Counted from the stretch's first letter, positions 1-9,322 are shown. The stretch is DNA of 34,284 nucleotides from Promethearchaeia archaeon (GCA_029856045.1 JAHQWG010000024.1:1-34284); one strand, 5' to 3'. The notes: generated from the sequence alone by a model not told the origin. Program-made: numbers and translations.

Positions 1-1186
1 AAATATAATATTGGTTTGGTTCTTTATAATCAAGGTCGCAAGCAATAGATATATATTCAGTTATATTATCATTATTAATATCGGGAATTTCGTATATTTT
101 TACTCCGGATTTCATAAATATTCTTTTAACTGATGTATAAGGAGAAATAGTTAGTTGAGATGAATATATTGGATCAGTAATATTAGCCATATCATAACAT
201 AAAACATTATCCAACTCAAGACCTGAAGCCCCAGAAATTAATCTTAAATATCCATCATCAGCAGCAATAAGAATATCATCATAATTATCATAATTAATAT
301 CACTAATAATTTTAATATCGTCAATAGAATTAGGAACCTCTACTTCACCATACCCCATTCCTACATAAGCTGGGAGTGCTGTTTTCTGAACATCAAATGT
401 CCAGAGACTTATCCCATCTTTTGAGTCAAAAGCCCCTAATTTTCCCTCCTCCGAACCAGAAATAATGGTATCAAATCCATTACCATTTATATCTTCTAAC
501 ACTTCTAATTTCCAAATATCATTAGTAAAATCATTGTTTTTTATCCATAATTCATTTCCATCTTTTCCACTCACGACAATCAATCTGAACCATGAAGAAA
601 TTGCAATTTCAGGCACAGAATCATCATTAATATCATTAATAATTTTGATATCCCAAGTATTGGTAATAAAATCATGCGTTGCATATGTTGTAGGATCAAT
701 ACCTTCTATTGTAGGTTTAAATTTCCATATTTCTGAGCCATTGTTGGAAGCTATTGCAATTACATTCGGATATTCTTGATCATAGGTAATAAGAACAAGA
801 TCATCTGCTAAATCACCTGAAATATCCTTGATAGTTTCAAAATTAATAACACTTCCAAATGTCTTATAACTAATATTGATTAATCCATTTAAAGTGATTG
901 TTGCAATACCCCCATCTGTTCCGACGATTATAAATTTTTCTCCTCCACTAGTAAAACTAACTAATCTTGGTTGCATTGTGGCCCCTGTACCTGGTAATCC
1001 TTTACCTAATTTCCATAATATTGAATCTACACCAGAGTCTTCTGCTTGGGTTTTAATATTATTATTTAAATCTGGATTAGCATAATTCAATGGAATCATA
1101 CTTATCAAGGGCATTATTAAGATAAGAATTAAGAAACTCAGTCCTAAGATTTTCCTTGTTAATCTTTTCTTTAAAATGATTTTCAT
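1..1186 (-). CDS. Secreted FG-GAP/VCBS-like beta-propeller protein (C-terminus outside window)
   Basis: An uninterrupted minus-strand frame runs from an ATG at 1186 to the left edge, so the C-terminus is missing and about 395 residues are visible. The N-terminus is a signal peptide or membrane anchor: basic residues (KKRLTRK, 7-13), then a hydrophobic stretch of about 20 residues. The rest shows repeated blade-like units with Asp/Asn-rich turns such as DINDDSVPE, DINGNGFDT, DINYDNYDD and DINNDNITE, each spaced between strands and followed by motifs like SGKDGNELW or SGASGLEL. This is the pattern of calcium-binding FG-GAP/VCBS or PQQ-like propeller repeats in extracellular proteins. It is likely secreted or surface-anchored, with an adhesion or binding role, and no enzymatic residues are recognisable. 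It is divergent from the HEAT-like gene starting at 1329. Family confidence is good; the specific function is unknown. Confidence 0.8.
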   Translation of the reverse strand, partial: MKIILKKRLTRKILGLSFLILILIMPLISMIPLNYANPDLNNNIKTQAEDSGVDSILWKLGKGLPGTGATMQPRLVSFTSGGEKFIIVGTDGGIATITLNGLINISYKTFGSVINFETIKDISGDLADDLVLITYDQEYPNVIAIASNNGSEIWKFKPTIEGIDPTTYATHDFITNTWDIKIINDINDDSVPEIAISSWFRLIVVSGKDGNELWIKNNDFTNDIWKLEVLEDINGNGFDTIISGSEEGKLGAFDSKDGISLWTFDVQKTALPAYVGMGYGEVEVPNSIDDIKIISDINYDNYDDILIAADDGYLRLISGASGLELDNVLCYDMANITDPIYSSQLTISPYTSVKRIFMKSGVKIYEIPDINNDNITEYISIACDLDYKEPNQYYI

Positions 1187-1328
1187 ATATAAATCACATT
1201 TGATTTCTTTTTAAATTGCTATTTAAAGTAAATAAAGGTATAATAGTTACCTTAGAATATTATTATTCACTTCCTTTATTTAATGTTTTATGTTTTTATA
1301 AAAATTTTAATTAATAATCGGATCGGAT

Positions 1329-2078
1329 ATGAAAAAAGTAAATAATATAATTGATTTTTTAGAAAGAAATACCGATTTAGATAATCAAAATAATAATTCT
1401 TTAGATGAGTTAAATAATCAAATTCTTAAATTGGCTAAAAATCCAAGTTCCAACAATTTACAAATAATTATTTCATTAATAAAAAAAATGTCACCGGAAT
1501 TAATTGCAAAAGTTATATTAAATCTTGTTTATGCTATTGGAGAAATCGGAAAAAGTAATGAAATCCCATCCGATATAATCAAATTTTTAAATGATTTTTA
1601 TTATAAATCCGATCAATGGGTAAGAAAGGAAATAATTGAATCATTAGGTAAAATTGGAAAGAGCCAAGATTTCGATGAAAACTCGATTCAACTATTTTAC
1701 AATTCTTTAAAAGATGATTATGTTGAGTTAAGACTAAAAACATTAGAGATTTTAGCAACAAATAAGAAATATCTATCAATTAAATATGCTTACATTCTAA
1801 TATCTTTCTTAGATAATCAAAATTTTGCCATAAAAGAGAATGCATCAAAAATATTGAAGATGCTTATAAAAGAAGAGAATACTTTAGTTGAAATTTTAAC
1901 AAATTCTAAATTAAAATTAAATAAATTTCACATAAGGAATTTGGTAGTTCTTTTTTCAGATTCTATTTTCAAATTACATAAGTTAAAAGAGGCAATAGAT
2001 AATTCAAATTTAGCGGAGAAAATTAAGGAAATCTTTTTTTCAGAGATTGATACTATAATTAAAATAATAAGTAAATAA
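1329..2078 (+). CDS. HEAT/armadillo-like alpha-solenoid protein
   Basis: 249 residues, nearly all helical. The middle (about 55-190) has consecutive amphipathic helix pairs with HEAT-like features: VILNLVYAIGEIGKS, WVRKEIIESLGKIGKS, VELRLKTLEILATN and FAIKENASKILKMLI, each with a conserved small or hydrophobic face. Repeats of this kind are protein-interaction scaffolds. There is no signal peptide or membrane segment, so it should be cytosolic. The ATG at 1329 follows a weak purine-rich GGATCGGAT stretch. The gene is divergent from the secreted propeller gene and convergent with the CoA-transferase gene, with only about 10 bases between the two stop codons. The partner is unknown. Confidence 0.7.
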   Translation: MKKVNNIIDFLERNTDLDNQNNNSLDELNNQILKLAKNPSSNNLQIIISLIKKMSPELIAKVILNLVYAIGEIGKSNEIPSDIIKFLNDFYYKSDQWVRKEIIESLGKIGKSQDFDENSIQLFYNSLKDDYVELRLKTLEILATNKKYLSIKYAYILISFLDNQNFAIKENASKILKMLIKEENTLVEILTNSKLKLNKFHIRNLVVLFSDSIFKLHKLKEAIDNSNLAEKIKEIFFSEIDTIIKIISK

Positions 2079-2088
2079 GTAATGTTTT

Positions 2089-4008
2089 TTATTTTCTTTT
2101 TTTTGTGATATCCATGGTAAAGGTTGTAATTCCTCCTTCAATTTGCGTTCCAATTAATGGATATCCTGAATTATGAATTATATGAAGCATTGGTTTATTT
2201 TGCAAAAGTATTGATCCAGAAAATGTATTATATCGCAATTCACGTGCAATAGTTGCTAAATAATTTAATAAATATTTTGAAATACCCAATCCTCGCCATT
2301 CTTTACGCACAGTAAAAGCTAATTCACTATTTGAAGGCATAAACGTCTTAAAAAATCCACCTATTCCTACAATTTTTGCATTTCCATTATTTTCATATAT
2401 AGCAACTATGATCATATCCGTCGAATAGTCAATATTGACATAAGGTTGAATTTTTTTGTGTCGAAAATCCATAATAGGCGAAAAAAATCTATAATATCGA
2501 TCTTGTTTATCTAAGGAATAGTAAAGGTCTTGTAACATTCTTTCATCAGTTGGTTTTATAGGTCGAATTTCTAATGAAACATTATTTGATAAGATTAATC
2601 TAGTCTCATACTTTTCAGGATATAAACAAATTCTCCCATCAACTGAAATTGGTAATTTTTGATCTGAATACACGTAATGCCATTTTTTTGCATGTTCTAG
2701 TAATTCTTCCCGAAAATCCGGATGTGCTATATTAATCATCTGAAGAACTCTTTCTCTTATACTTTTTCCAAATAAATATGCTATTCCCCATTCAGTTATA
2801 ACGTAATGAACATCTCCACGCGTAATTACAACTCCTGTCCCTTGTGCTAAGTAAGGCACTATTCTTGAAATAACTTTTCCATCTAGTAGAACAGCCGTTG
2901 AGGGTAAAACTATAATTGGCTTTCCTTCTTTACATCTTCCCGCTCCTCTAATAAAATCTACTTGCCCTCCTATACCACTGTAAAAATTATGTCCAAGGGA
3001 ATCTGCATTAACTTGCCCTGTTAAATCTACAGTGAGTGCTGCATTTATTGCAACTTGCTTTCTATTTTGAGCAATAATGAATGGATCATTAACATAATCA
3101 GATGGGTGAAATTCAACACTTGGGTTATCATCAACAAAATCATAAAGTCTGCGAGAACCCATCACAAAAGAAGTAATAATTTTATCTTTATGAATTGTTT
3201 TCTTTTTACAAGTCACAATACCTTTTTCAACTAAATCAACCACACCATCTGAAAAAACCTCACTATGAACACCAAGATCTTTTTTATCATCTAAATATCT
3301 CGTAAATGCATTAGGAATCTGACCAATACCCATTTGTAGAGTTGACTCATTTTCAATTAATGAAGCTACAAATTTTCCAATTTTATTTGCAACTTCATTT
3401 GGAGGTTCATAATTAAATTCAATTATATTGTGATCAGATAAAATAAATGCATCAATATCATTCATATGAATAAATGAATCACCCAATGTTCTCGGCATAT
3501 TGGGATTGATTTCGGCTACAACAAAATTAGCTTCTTCCGTAATTGGCTTCACTATATCGACATTAATCCCAAAACTACAGAATCCAAATTTATCTGGAGG
3601 ACTAATTTGGATAAGGGCAGTATCCAAATGCATATGTCCTTGCTTAAAAAGACGAGGAATCTCAGATAAAAGCATTGGAGTATAATCTGCTAATCCTTCT
3701 TGAATCGCTTTTCTAAGGCTTGCTCCAATAAAAAAAGCGTTATGTCTAAAAAGATCTTCTATTCCACTAGCGGTTTCATAATAATTAAGATCACTAAGGC
3801 TTAAAAAATGTAATATCTCAACATCTGGAAGCGTTGGTCCAAGTTCTATTAATTTTTTAATAAGATCAATGGGTTCAGAACAACCGGAGTCAATGAAGAT
3901 CCTATCTCCTGGTTTAATGAATTTTGTAATTGCCTTCTCTATTGAAACTTGCTTTTTGGAATAGTTTTTTAGCCATTCAGGATTTTTATTAATATTTTTA
4001 TTGGGCAC
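2089..4008 (-). CDS. Acetyl-CoA hydrolase/CoA-transferase fused to a GNAT acetyltransferase domain
   Basis: 639 residues in two parts. Residues 1 to about 465 match the acetyl-CoA hydrolase/4-hydroxybutyrate CoA-transferase family: GVHSEVFSDG at 246-255, where Glu250 is the candidate CoA-thioester-forming glutamate; GSRRLYDF near 284-291; and the glycine-rich segment SGIGGQVDFIRGAG at 344-357. Residues 478-635 are a GNAT fold with the acetyl-CoA-binding motif VRKEWRGLGISKYL at 567-580. The first part is expected to move CoA between acids and acyl-CoAs; the GNAT part may acetylate the enzyme or a partner protein, as proposed for other acyl-CoA enzymes with fused GNATs (inference). The start is a GTG at 4008; an AGAAGGA stretch about 19 bases upstream is far for a Shine-Dalgarno. 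The substrate cannot be told from sequence. Confidence 0.88.
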   Translation of the reverse strand: MPNKNINKNPEWLKNYSKKQVSIEKAITKFIKPGDRIFIDSGCSEPIDLIKKLIELGPTLPDVEILHFLSLSDLNYYETASGIEDLFRHNAFFIGASLRKAIQEGLADYTPMLLSEIPRLFKQGHMHLDTALIQISPPDKFGFCSFGINVDIVKPITEEANFVVAEINPNMPRTLGDSFIHMNDIDAFILSDHNIIEFNYEPPNEVANKIGKFVASLIENESTLQMGIGQIPNAFTRYLDDKKDLGVHSEVFSDGVVDLVEKGIVTCKKKTIHKDKIITSFVMGSRRLYDFVDDNPSVEFHPSDYVNDPFIIAQNRKQVAINAALTVDLTGQVNADSLGHNFYSGIGGQVDFIRGAGRCKEGKPIIVLPSTAVLLDGKVISRIVPYLAQGTGVVITRGDVHYVITEWGIAYLFGKSIRERVLQMINIAHPDFREELLEHAKKWHYVYSDQKLPISVDGRICLYPEKYETRLILSNNVSLEIRPIKPTDERMLQDLYYSLDKQDRYYRFFSPIMDFRHKKIQPYVNIDYSTDMIIVAIYENNGNAKIVGIGGFFKTFMPSNSELAFTVRKEWRGLGISKYLLNYLATIARELRYNTFSGSILLQNKPMLHIIHNSGYPLIGTQIEGGITTFTMDITKKRK

Positions 4009-4098
4009 ATAATTACTAATGAAGATTCCTTCTAATATTTTATTTTATTTTTAAAAAGAGAGAGGTGATTTGATATATAACCTTTTATCCATCTCTAT

Positions 4099-6267
4099 TT
4101 ATTTTTTACTTATGCAATGTCCATTTTTAATTTTAAAATTCTCACATTTAGAACAAAATCCAAATCCATTGATTTTCTCCTTTAATCCATAATTCCAACA
4201 GAGAGGACATAAATAATAATCAAAATATTTACCATTTTTTGATGTTTTTATTCTAAATACATTAAAGCCACATTTTTGACAGTTAGCATTCTTTAGAATG
4301 GAAATAGTCCCTCTTTGAGGTAAAGCAAAAGTAGTTTTACAATCTTCTGACTTACAAGCCAAAAATCTTGTTTTCTTTTTTGTTCTTATAACAACCATCG
4401 GTGCTTTTTTGCATACCGAGCATAGAGATTTAGTTTCTTGCCGCTTCTTTTCTTGAATTGAAATTTGTGAATCTTCAAACTTTTTTAAAAAGATAGGTTT
4501 CCGCTTCCTGAATTTATCAAATAAATTTAGAAATTCTTGCCTAATTTTATCGGATATTAACTTCCAGTCAGATATTCCCTCTTTGATCTGTTCCAAATGA
4601 GTTTCTATGTGAGCAGTGAAACTGGGTTGCAAAAACTCTAACCAAATATCTTTTAGATTTTCAATTAGAGTATAACCCAATTCTGTAATGTGAGCGGATA
4701 ATTTTTTTCTTTTAATATAACCTCTATCCAGTAATAGTTTGATCATACTAGGTCTCGTACTTTTTGTACCGATTTTGTTTATTTCCATCAGCTTTATTAA
4801 GCTGTTATCTGTGTATCTTGGCAGTGGTTTTGTTTCCCTATCTTCGAGTTTAATTGATTCGATGTCTAATTCCTTTTCCTTATCAGGAAGGATTAAAGGT
4901 GGATTATATTTCTGCATTAAGAATGGAGCAATTTCATATGGTCCTTTATCTATCAATACATCATTTTTTAAAACAAAGTCTTCATTTCCGACGGAAAAGA
5001 TACACTTAGTTTTAATTGCCTTTCCCGGGCTAGAAAAAAGTGATAAATAATATCTCGCGAGTAGGTCGTATACTTTGGAATGGAGTTGGGAAGGAAAGAT
5101 TTTATCTGTTAAATCTACACTTTTTATCGTAGTGATTGGAGGGTGGTCCTGTGCATCTTTTTTACCTTGATTGGGAACAGTTCTATTTTTATTTATTAAG
5201 AATCGAGAGAAATCTCCATAATCTGTATGTGTAAGAAATTGAGTAATATTTTCTATATGGTTAAAATTTTCCTTATATTTGTCTGTATCCGTTCTTGGAT
5301 AGGTAATTAACTGATTAAGATAAAGATCTTCCATAATCTTCAATGCATGTATAGCTGTAACATTTGAATGTTTAATAATAAGTTGTAAGGCTTTAGAAGT
5401 ATTTAGAGGTGTGGGAGGATATTTCAAAATGGTTCTAGAATTTTTATTTTTTATGTATCCATTTCTTTCATTCCGAATTTTGTTAAAAACAGTTTCTGCA
5501 GTTTTCTTATCTTGAATGGGATTTTTAAGATTCGGGCAAACATATTTGAACCCATTATTCTCTACGATCGCATTAATTACCCAAAACGGTTTTGGTATAA
5601 ATTTTCTAATTTGAGTCTCTCTTAAAAATATTAGATATAAAAGACATGTTTGAACTCTTCCAATAGAAACGAATTGCACATTAGCTTTCTTTATCAAAGA
5701 CTTCAATGTTAAAGAAACTTCTCTTGTGGCTGAAAAACCGATAATTGCATCGATAATAGCCCGTGCCTCACCTGCATAAGCCCAACCCCATTTAGGTTGT
5801 ATCTGATTGTTATAAGCTCTAATAATATCCTGTTTTTGAAGCGAACTAAGCCATAATTGACTTATCTTAGTAATATTTTTAGAATTTTTTACAACTGAAT
5901 ATGCGTCAACTAAGCCTATATTACAACCCTCGACATCCGCATCGGTACCTATGATACAAGAATTAACATTCGCTTTCTTAGAGACAGATTCTAATAAACG
6001 GATGTAGTTATTTGCATATATAGAAGGGAATTTAAAAATTGAGTCGGAATTTATTAAAATATCACGGGGATCAGTCTTAGTCCAACTCTTATACTTATCG
6101 GTATTACGATATTCTTTAATATGACCGCGTAGAGGAACTACATAAATATTTTTATCTTTAATGTAATAATAGGATAATTTATTAAATAATAATTTATCAG
6201 GTATCCCTATTGCATTTGCAATAGCTTCTGCTGCCTTTCTTTTTTCACAAATTATTAATTCATTCAA
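4099..6267 (-). CDS. topA: Type IA DNA topoisomerase (archaeal TopA/Top3-like) with C-terminal zinc fingers
   Basis: 722 residues. The N-terminal TOPRIM domain has Glu8 and the acidic motif TDADVEG at 108-114, corresponding to DxDxEG, for metal binding and strand religation. SIGRVQT at 201-207 corresponds to the conserved SxGRVQT of type IA enzymes, though the usual Pro after QT is replaced by Cys. The active-site tyrosine is Tyr323 in QLITYPRTDTD, which would form the 5'-phosphotyrosyl intermediate. After about residue 645 there are Cys pairs (CSVCKK, ACKSEDC, CQKCGF, CPLC, CSKCEN) that can form about three zinc fingers for single-strand DNA binding. The protein should relax negatively supercoiled DNA or decatenate single-stranded regions. 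There is no helicase domain, so it is not reverse gyrase. The start is ATG at 6267, divergent from the permease at 6510. Confidence 0.93.
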   Translation of the reverse strand: MNELIICEKRKAAEAIANAIGIPDKLLFNKLSYYYIKDKNIYVVPLRGHIKEYRNTDKYKSWTKTDPRDILINSDSIFKFPSIYANNYIRLLESVSKKANVNSCIIGTDADVEGCNIGLVDAYSVVKNSKNITKISQLWLSSLQKQDIIRAYNNQIQPKWGWAYAGEARAIIDAIIGFSATREVSLTLKSLIKKANVQFVSIGRVQTCLLYLIFLRETQIRKFIPKPFWVINAIVENNGFKYVCPNLKNPIQDKKTAETVFNKIRNERNGYIKNKNSRTILKYPPTPLNTSKALQLIIKHSNVTAIHALKIMEDLYLNQLITYPRTDTDKYKENFNHIENITQFLTHTDYGDFSRFLINKNRTVPNQGKKDAQDHPPITTIKSVDLTDKIFPSQLHSKVYDLLARYYLSLFSSPGKAIKTKCIFSVGNEDFVLKNDVLIDKGPYEIAPFLMQKYNPPLILPDKEKELDIESIKLEDRETKPLPRYTDNSLIKLMEINKIGTKSTRPSMIKLLLDRGYIKRKKLSAHITELGYTLIENLKDIWLEFLQPSFTAHIETHLEQIKEGISDWKLISDKIRQEFLNLFDKFRKRKPIFLKKFEDSQISIQEKKRQETKSLCSVCKKAPMVVIRTKKKTRFLACKSEDCKTTFALPQRGTISILKNANCQKCGFNVFRIKTSKNGKYFDYYLCPLCWNYGLKEKINGFGFCSKCENFKIKNGHCISKK

Positions 6268-6474
6268 TATCTTTACTAGAAAAGTGAGAGAATTTGTTTT
6301 CTATAAAAAATCTTAATAATTGTATAATTTAAATAAATATATTACTAGTATGTATCTGAATTTTTAATATATTTTCCGAGAGGATGTATATAAATAAAAA
6401 TTTTTACGTTAAATCATCATAATCAACTATTAAGGATCTATAATTGTAATATTTAAGAAATATCATCATACACG

Positions 6475-6491
6475 TAAGATTTAAAATCTTA
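6475..6491. promoter_or_regulatory. Short palindrome in the divergent promoter region
   Basis: TAAGATT, three bases, then AATCTTA form a perfect 7-bp dyad ending 18 bases before the permease ATG. It lies in the 242-base gap between the divergent topoisomerase and permease genes. It could be an operator or the stem of a small 5'-UTR hairpin. In such AT-rich DNA a dyad this short can arise by chance. Confidence 0.25.
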
Positions 6492-6509
6492 AGTTTATTA
6501 GTGTAAATC

Positions 6510-7808
6510 ATGGAAATTATTAGTGCTATTCTTGTTTTTATTATTTTTATTATCATTCTTATTTCATATAGTAAGGAAAAATTGGATTTTGTAAGTATTT
6601 CCTTGTTGGGAATGATCTTATGCATAGTTATTGTAAGTCTAAGCACACCAATTACATTTGAAGAATTTATGGATTATATTGAATTTAAAGCGCTTATTGT
6701 TATTTTAAGTATGCAAATAATTACTCAAATTTTACAAGAGTCGAATGTATTGGAATATGTTGCAATTAGGATGTTTCGTTTGTCAAGGGGAAATCAGCGA
6801 TTATTTTTATATATAATTTGTTTGACTGGAGCTATATTAGCTGCAGTAATTTCTGATGTTGTTGTTGCATTAATCTTAGTTCCAATAATAATAAGGATAT
6901 GTAATTTTTTAAAAATAAAAGCTGGCACTTATTTACTTGGTTTAACAATTATTATTAATATTGGAAGTATTCTTACACCATTTTCTTCTGGAGAAAATAT
7001 TATTATCGCCCAACATTTCCAACTTGATACACTTTATTTTATTACGTACTACTGGCCCATCGCATTAATATCACTTTTCCTAACAATTCTTTTTATTGAC
7101 ATCCTAATATTAAGAAAAGAACCAAAAATGGAGCCTGAGCAAAGTCAATTAATAATGGAGATCCTTGATCCATCGATGGTAATAACTAATAAGAAATTAT
7201 TCACATTCAATGGAATAGTTTTTCTATTAACAATAATATGTTTTGTTATATTTCCAGAAATATATATTATAGCATTAATTTCAGCTATGTGCATGGTTCT
7301 TGTAAATAATAAACGCGGAGATCGTCCTTTAAAAGAAATTTTAAAAGAGATCAATTGGGAAGTTATATTCTTTTTAATTGCGTTATTTGTAGTGATTGGA
7401 TGTTTGCAAATTGTTGGAATCTTTGATTTGTTTCAATTGGGCGCATTACAAGATTTTAATATATATATCGTAAGTCTAATAATTTTATTGAGTGTAAGTT
7501 TATTGTCAGGAGTTTTAGCAAACACTCCTACAATGTTAGTTTTTTTACCAATTGTTGATAGTTTGATTGGAGATTATAATTTTTCATCAGTTCCCCTAAT
7601 ATTTGCTTTATTAATTGCTGTAAATTTGGGGGGGAATATCCTGCCCCAAGGTGCTATGTGTGATGTGTTTACCCTTAAAATGGCTCAAGAAAATAAGGTA
7701 GAAAATTTCACTTTTAAAAGATTATTAAAAAATGGAGCGATTTTTGCAGGAATTCATATTTTAATTGCATCAATATACTTAATTTTTCTATGTTTATTTT
7801 ATGGATGA
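6510..7808 (+). CDS. Ion-transporter superfamily permease (ArsB/NhaD/SLC13-like)
   Basis: 432 residues, almost entirely hydrophobic, with about 11-12 predicted membrane segments. It has the two-fold architecture of the IT superfamily: the first half contains a re-entrant-like segment IGSILTPFSSGENIIIA, and the second half ends its core with LANTPTMLVFLP and VNLGGNILPQGAMCD. These are the pseudo-symmetric substrate-binding loops (usually with SNT or GGT-like turns) of ArsB, NhaD, CitM and the P protein. It should sit in the cytoplasmic membrane and move an anion or exchange Na+/H+. The substrate cannot be assigned. No ArsA, ArsC or ArsR is nearby, so an arsenite role is not supported. The ATG at 6510 begins a typical hydrophobic N-terminus. 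Confidence 0.82.
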   Translation: MEIISAILVFIIFIIILISYSKEKLDFVSISLLGMILCIVIVSLSTPITFEEFMDYIEFKALIVILSMQIITQILQESNVLEYVAIRMFRLSRGNQRLFLYIICLTGAILAAVISDVVVALILVPIIIRICNFLKIKAGTYLLGLTIIINIGSILTPFSSGENIIIAQHFQLDTLYFITYYWPIALISLFLTILFIDILILRKEPKMEPEQSQLIMEILDPSMVITNKKLFTFNGIVFLLTIICFVIFPEIYIIALISAMCMVLVNNKRGDRPLKEILKEINWEVIFFLIALFVVIGCLQIVGIFDLFQLGALQDFNIYIVSLIILLSVSLLSGVLANTPTMLVFLPIVDSLIGDYNFSSVPLIFALLIAVNLGGNILPQGAMCDVFTLKMAQENKVENFTFKRLLKNGAIFAGIHILIASIYLIFLCLFYG

Positions 7809-7810
7809 AA

Positions 7811-7816
7811 TTTTTT
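7811..7816 (+). terminator. T-tract after permease
   Basis: Six T residues start two bases after the permease stop codon. Archaeal RNA polymerase commonly terminates at such tracts. In this AT-rich DNA the evidence is weak. Confidence 0.3.
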
Positions 7817-7888
7817 ATAAGTATAACATAACTTTTTATTATACAAAACTAAAAATTATTTAAATTAATTTTTTCAAGGTTGACATTT

Positions 7889-8392
7889 ATGAATAAAATA
7901 GGGTTTTGCTCAGGAATTTTAAGTATTATTATTAGTTTTCTTCAATCTATTCCTTTAGGAATTTACTTCGCCTCTGGAATTTCTTCCTATGCATCAATTT
8001 CACTAAATTTGTTCAGTAATAACAATGTTGATTTTTTTATCTGGGGAACTATCGATCAATCAACATTAGTGGTTCACTCATGGTTAGAATCTAATTTAAT
8101 TAGTTTCTTCATGTTAAATCTTTTTATGATAATTACCGGGATTATAACTATAGTGGGAAGTACAATAGAAAAAATTTCGGGTAAGGCAATAATGTCCCTT
8201 AGTTCATTATTAATACTTATTGTAATCATTTATATCTCTATCTTTATACCGCTAAATAGTATCGAGTTAATTGGCATTTCAATAGATATAATGGGTTTAT
8301 TCACCTCTCTTGGAAATGGTTATTATATATTAATAATTAATTTTACACTCGCTTTAGTTTCTATACGCACTCATCCCCTTGAGACCGATTAA
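7889..8392 (+). CDS. Small four-TM membrane protein, paralogue of the next gene
   Basis: 167 residues from the ATG at 7889. A TTG nine bases upstream in frame is possible, but the ATG gives an N-terminus aligning with the paralogue and has AAGGTTG at a plausible distance. There are about four hydrophobic segments. Shared with the following gene: the N-terminal pattern GF-x2-G-x-LSIII-x-F-x4-P, then an extracytoplasmic stretch with NNV(D/E)(F/Y)F-x-WG-x-I, then three further helices. No catalytic or transport motif is recognised. Tandem duplication is the simplest explanation for the pair. Function is unknown. Confidence 0.7.
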   Translation: MNKIGFCSGILSIIISFLQSIPLGIYFASGISSYASISLNLFSNNNVDFFIWGTIDQSTLVVHSWLESNLISFFMLNLFMIITGIITIVGSTIEKISGKAIMSLSSLLILIVIIYISIFIPLNSIELIGISIDIMGLFTSLGNGYYILIINFTLALVSIRTHPLETD

Positions 8393-8436
8393 ACATAAAT
8401 TAAATTAAAAATAGAATATGTTGGAGAAAATTTAAA

Positions 8437-8916
8437 ATGGGTTTAAGGAAGACTGGATTTGCAGCTGGATTCCTTTCAATAATAATAGCTTTTATTGCAG
8501 GGGTTCCATTTAGTTTTACAAATGAGACAGCTAATTCCATCTTAAATTTTTCAATTTTGATTATCAATAATGTAGAATACTTTTCTTGGGGCTATATTTC
8601 CAATAATGTTGGATATACATCACTTGGATTTAATTCAATTGAAAATTTAATAACAATATTAATTTGGCTGCTTTTTTTTTTACCTGGATTGTTTGGAATA
8701 ATGGCATCTTCCCCTAAATCAATTCCTGAATATTCGAAAAAACTATATAAATTAAATATTTTATTTATATCATTAATCTTGTTTATTTATACTTTAGATT
8801 ATATTTTTAGTTTATTTTCTAGCTTATCTTCTGCATTTTTTGGATTTGGATATTATTTATTATATATAATCCTTATTCTAAATATAATTTCGATAAAAAT
8901 TTTAAAAAAGTCATAA
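8437..8916 (+). CDS. Small four-TM membrane protein, tandem paralogue
   Basis: 159 residues with about four membrane segments. It is a diverged paralogue of the gene ending at 8392: GFAAGFLSIIIAFIAGVP and INNVEYFSWGYI match GFCSGILSIIISFLQSIP and NNNVDFFIWGTI. It starts 44 bases after that gene's stop, with GGAGA about 12-16 bases before the ATG, so the two are probably cotranscribed. The C-terminus is short and basic (KILKKS), suggesting a cytoplasmic end. No known family is recognised. Confidence 0.7.
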   Translation: MGLRKTGFAAGFLSIIIAFIAGVPFSFTNETANSILNFSILIINNVEYFSWGYISNNVGYTSLGFNSIENLITILIWLLFFLPGLFGIMASSPKSIPEYSKKLYKLNILFISLILFIYTLDYIFSLFSSLSSAFFGFGYYLLYIILILNIISIKILKKS

Positions 8917-8977
8917 AATAATCTTTTCTAAATTAACTCGATTCTCTTCAAAATTCTTAAAAAAAAGAAACACGTTA

Positions 8978-9322
8978 TTAGAGAGATTTATAATCTGCAA
9001 AAGCCGCACGTGCTAACCCAACATAATTATCCGAAATCTTGTAATAATTTGTATCATTTTTAGATTTTTTAATTAAAAAATTTGTATCTATTTTCTTTTT
9101 TAATGAAGTCATCATTGTACTTAATGTTACTATACCAATATAGCCAAATCTTTTCGCAAACCTAACTAATTCATTTTCTGAATGCCAATTACCGTCTAAC
9201 ATGATTTCTATGAGTCTATTTTTTCTAACATCTTTAATTCTCTGAATACGATTTAATAACATTGTATAATTAGGCTTATAATATATTTCCTCAATTTTAG
9301 ACAAATCATCTATTTTTTCCAT
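8978..9322 (-). CDS. Small winged-helix DNA-binding protein
   Basis: 114 residues from the ATG at 9322. An in-frame GTG at 9340 would add six residues; the ATG is preferred because it is preceded by AAGAAG, but this is uncertain. The centre (about 35-105) reads as a winged helix: NRLIEIMLDGNWHSENELVRFAKR forms helices 1-2, VTLSTMMTSLKKKI the recognition helix, and FLIKKSKNDTNYYKISD the wing. The N-terminal 30 residues are helical and charged. It is likely a transcription factor or a DNA- or protein-interaction adaptor. It is convergent with the membrane-protein pair, so autoregulation of that pair is not indicated. Confidence 0.65.
   Translation of the reverse strand: MEKIDDLSKIEEIYYKPNYTMLLNRIQRIKDVRKNRLIEIMLDGNWHSENELVRFAKRFGYIGIVTLSTMMTSLKKKIDTNFLIKKSKNDTNYYKISDNYVGLARAAFADYKSL

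Noticed and set aside
465-1085. Two plus-strand frames of 104 and 69 codons
   Set aside because: Antisense to the partial secreted propeller protein, whose frame is open throughout with a signal peptide and repeats.
6404-6646. 80-codon minus-strand frame
   Set aside because: Overlaps the start of the permease and the divergent promoter region, with no motif.
6510-7808. Arsenite efflux pump (arsB)
   Set aside because: The fold fits the ArsB superfamily, but no arsR, arsC or arsA is nearby and substrate residues cannot be judged.
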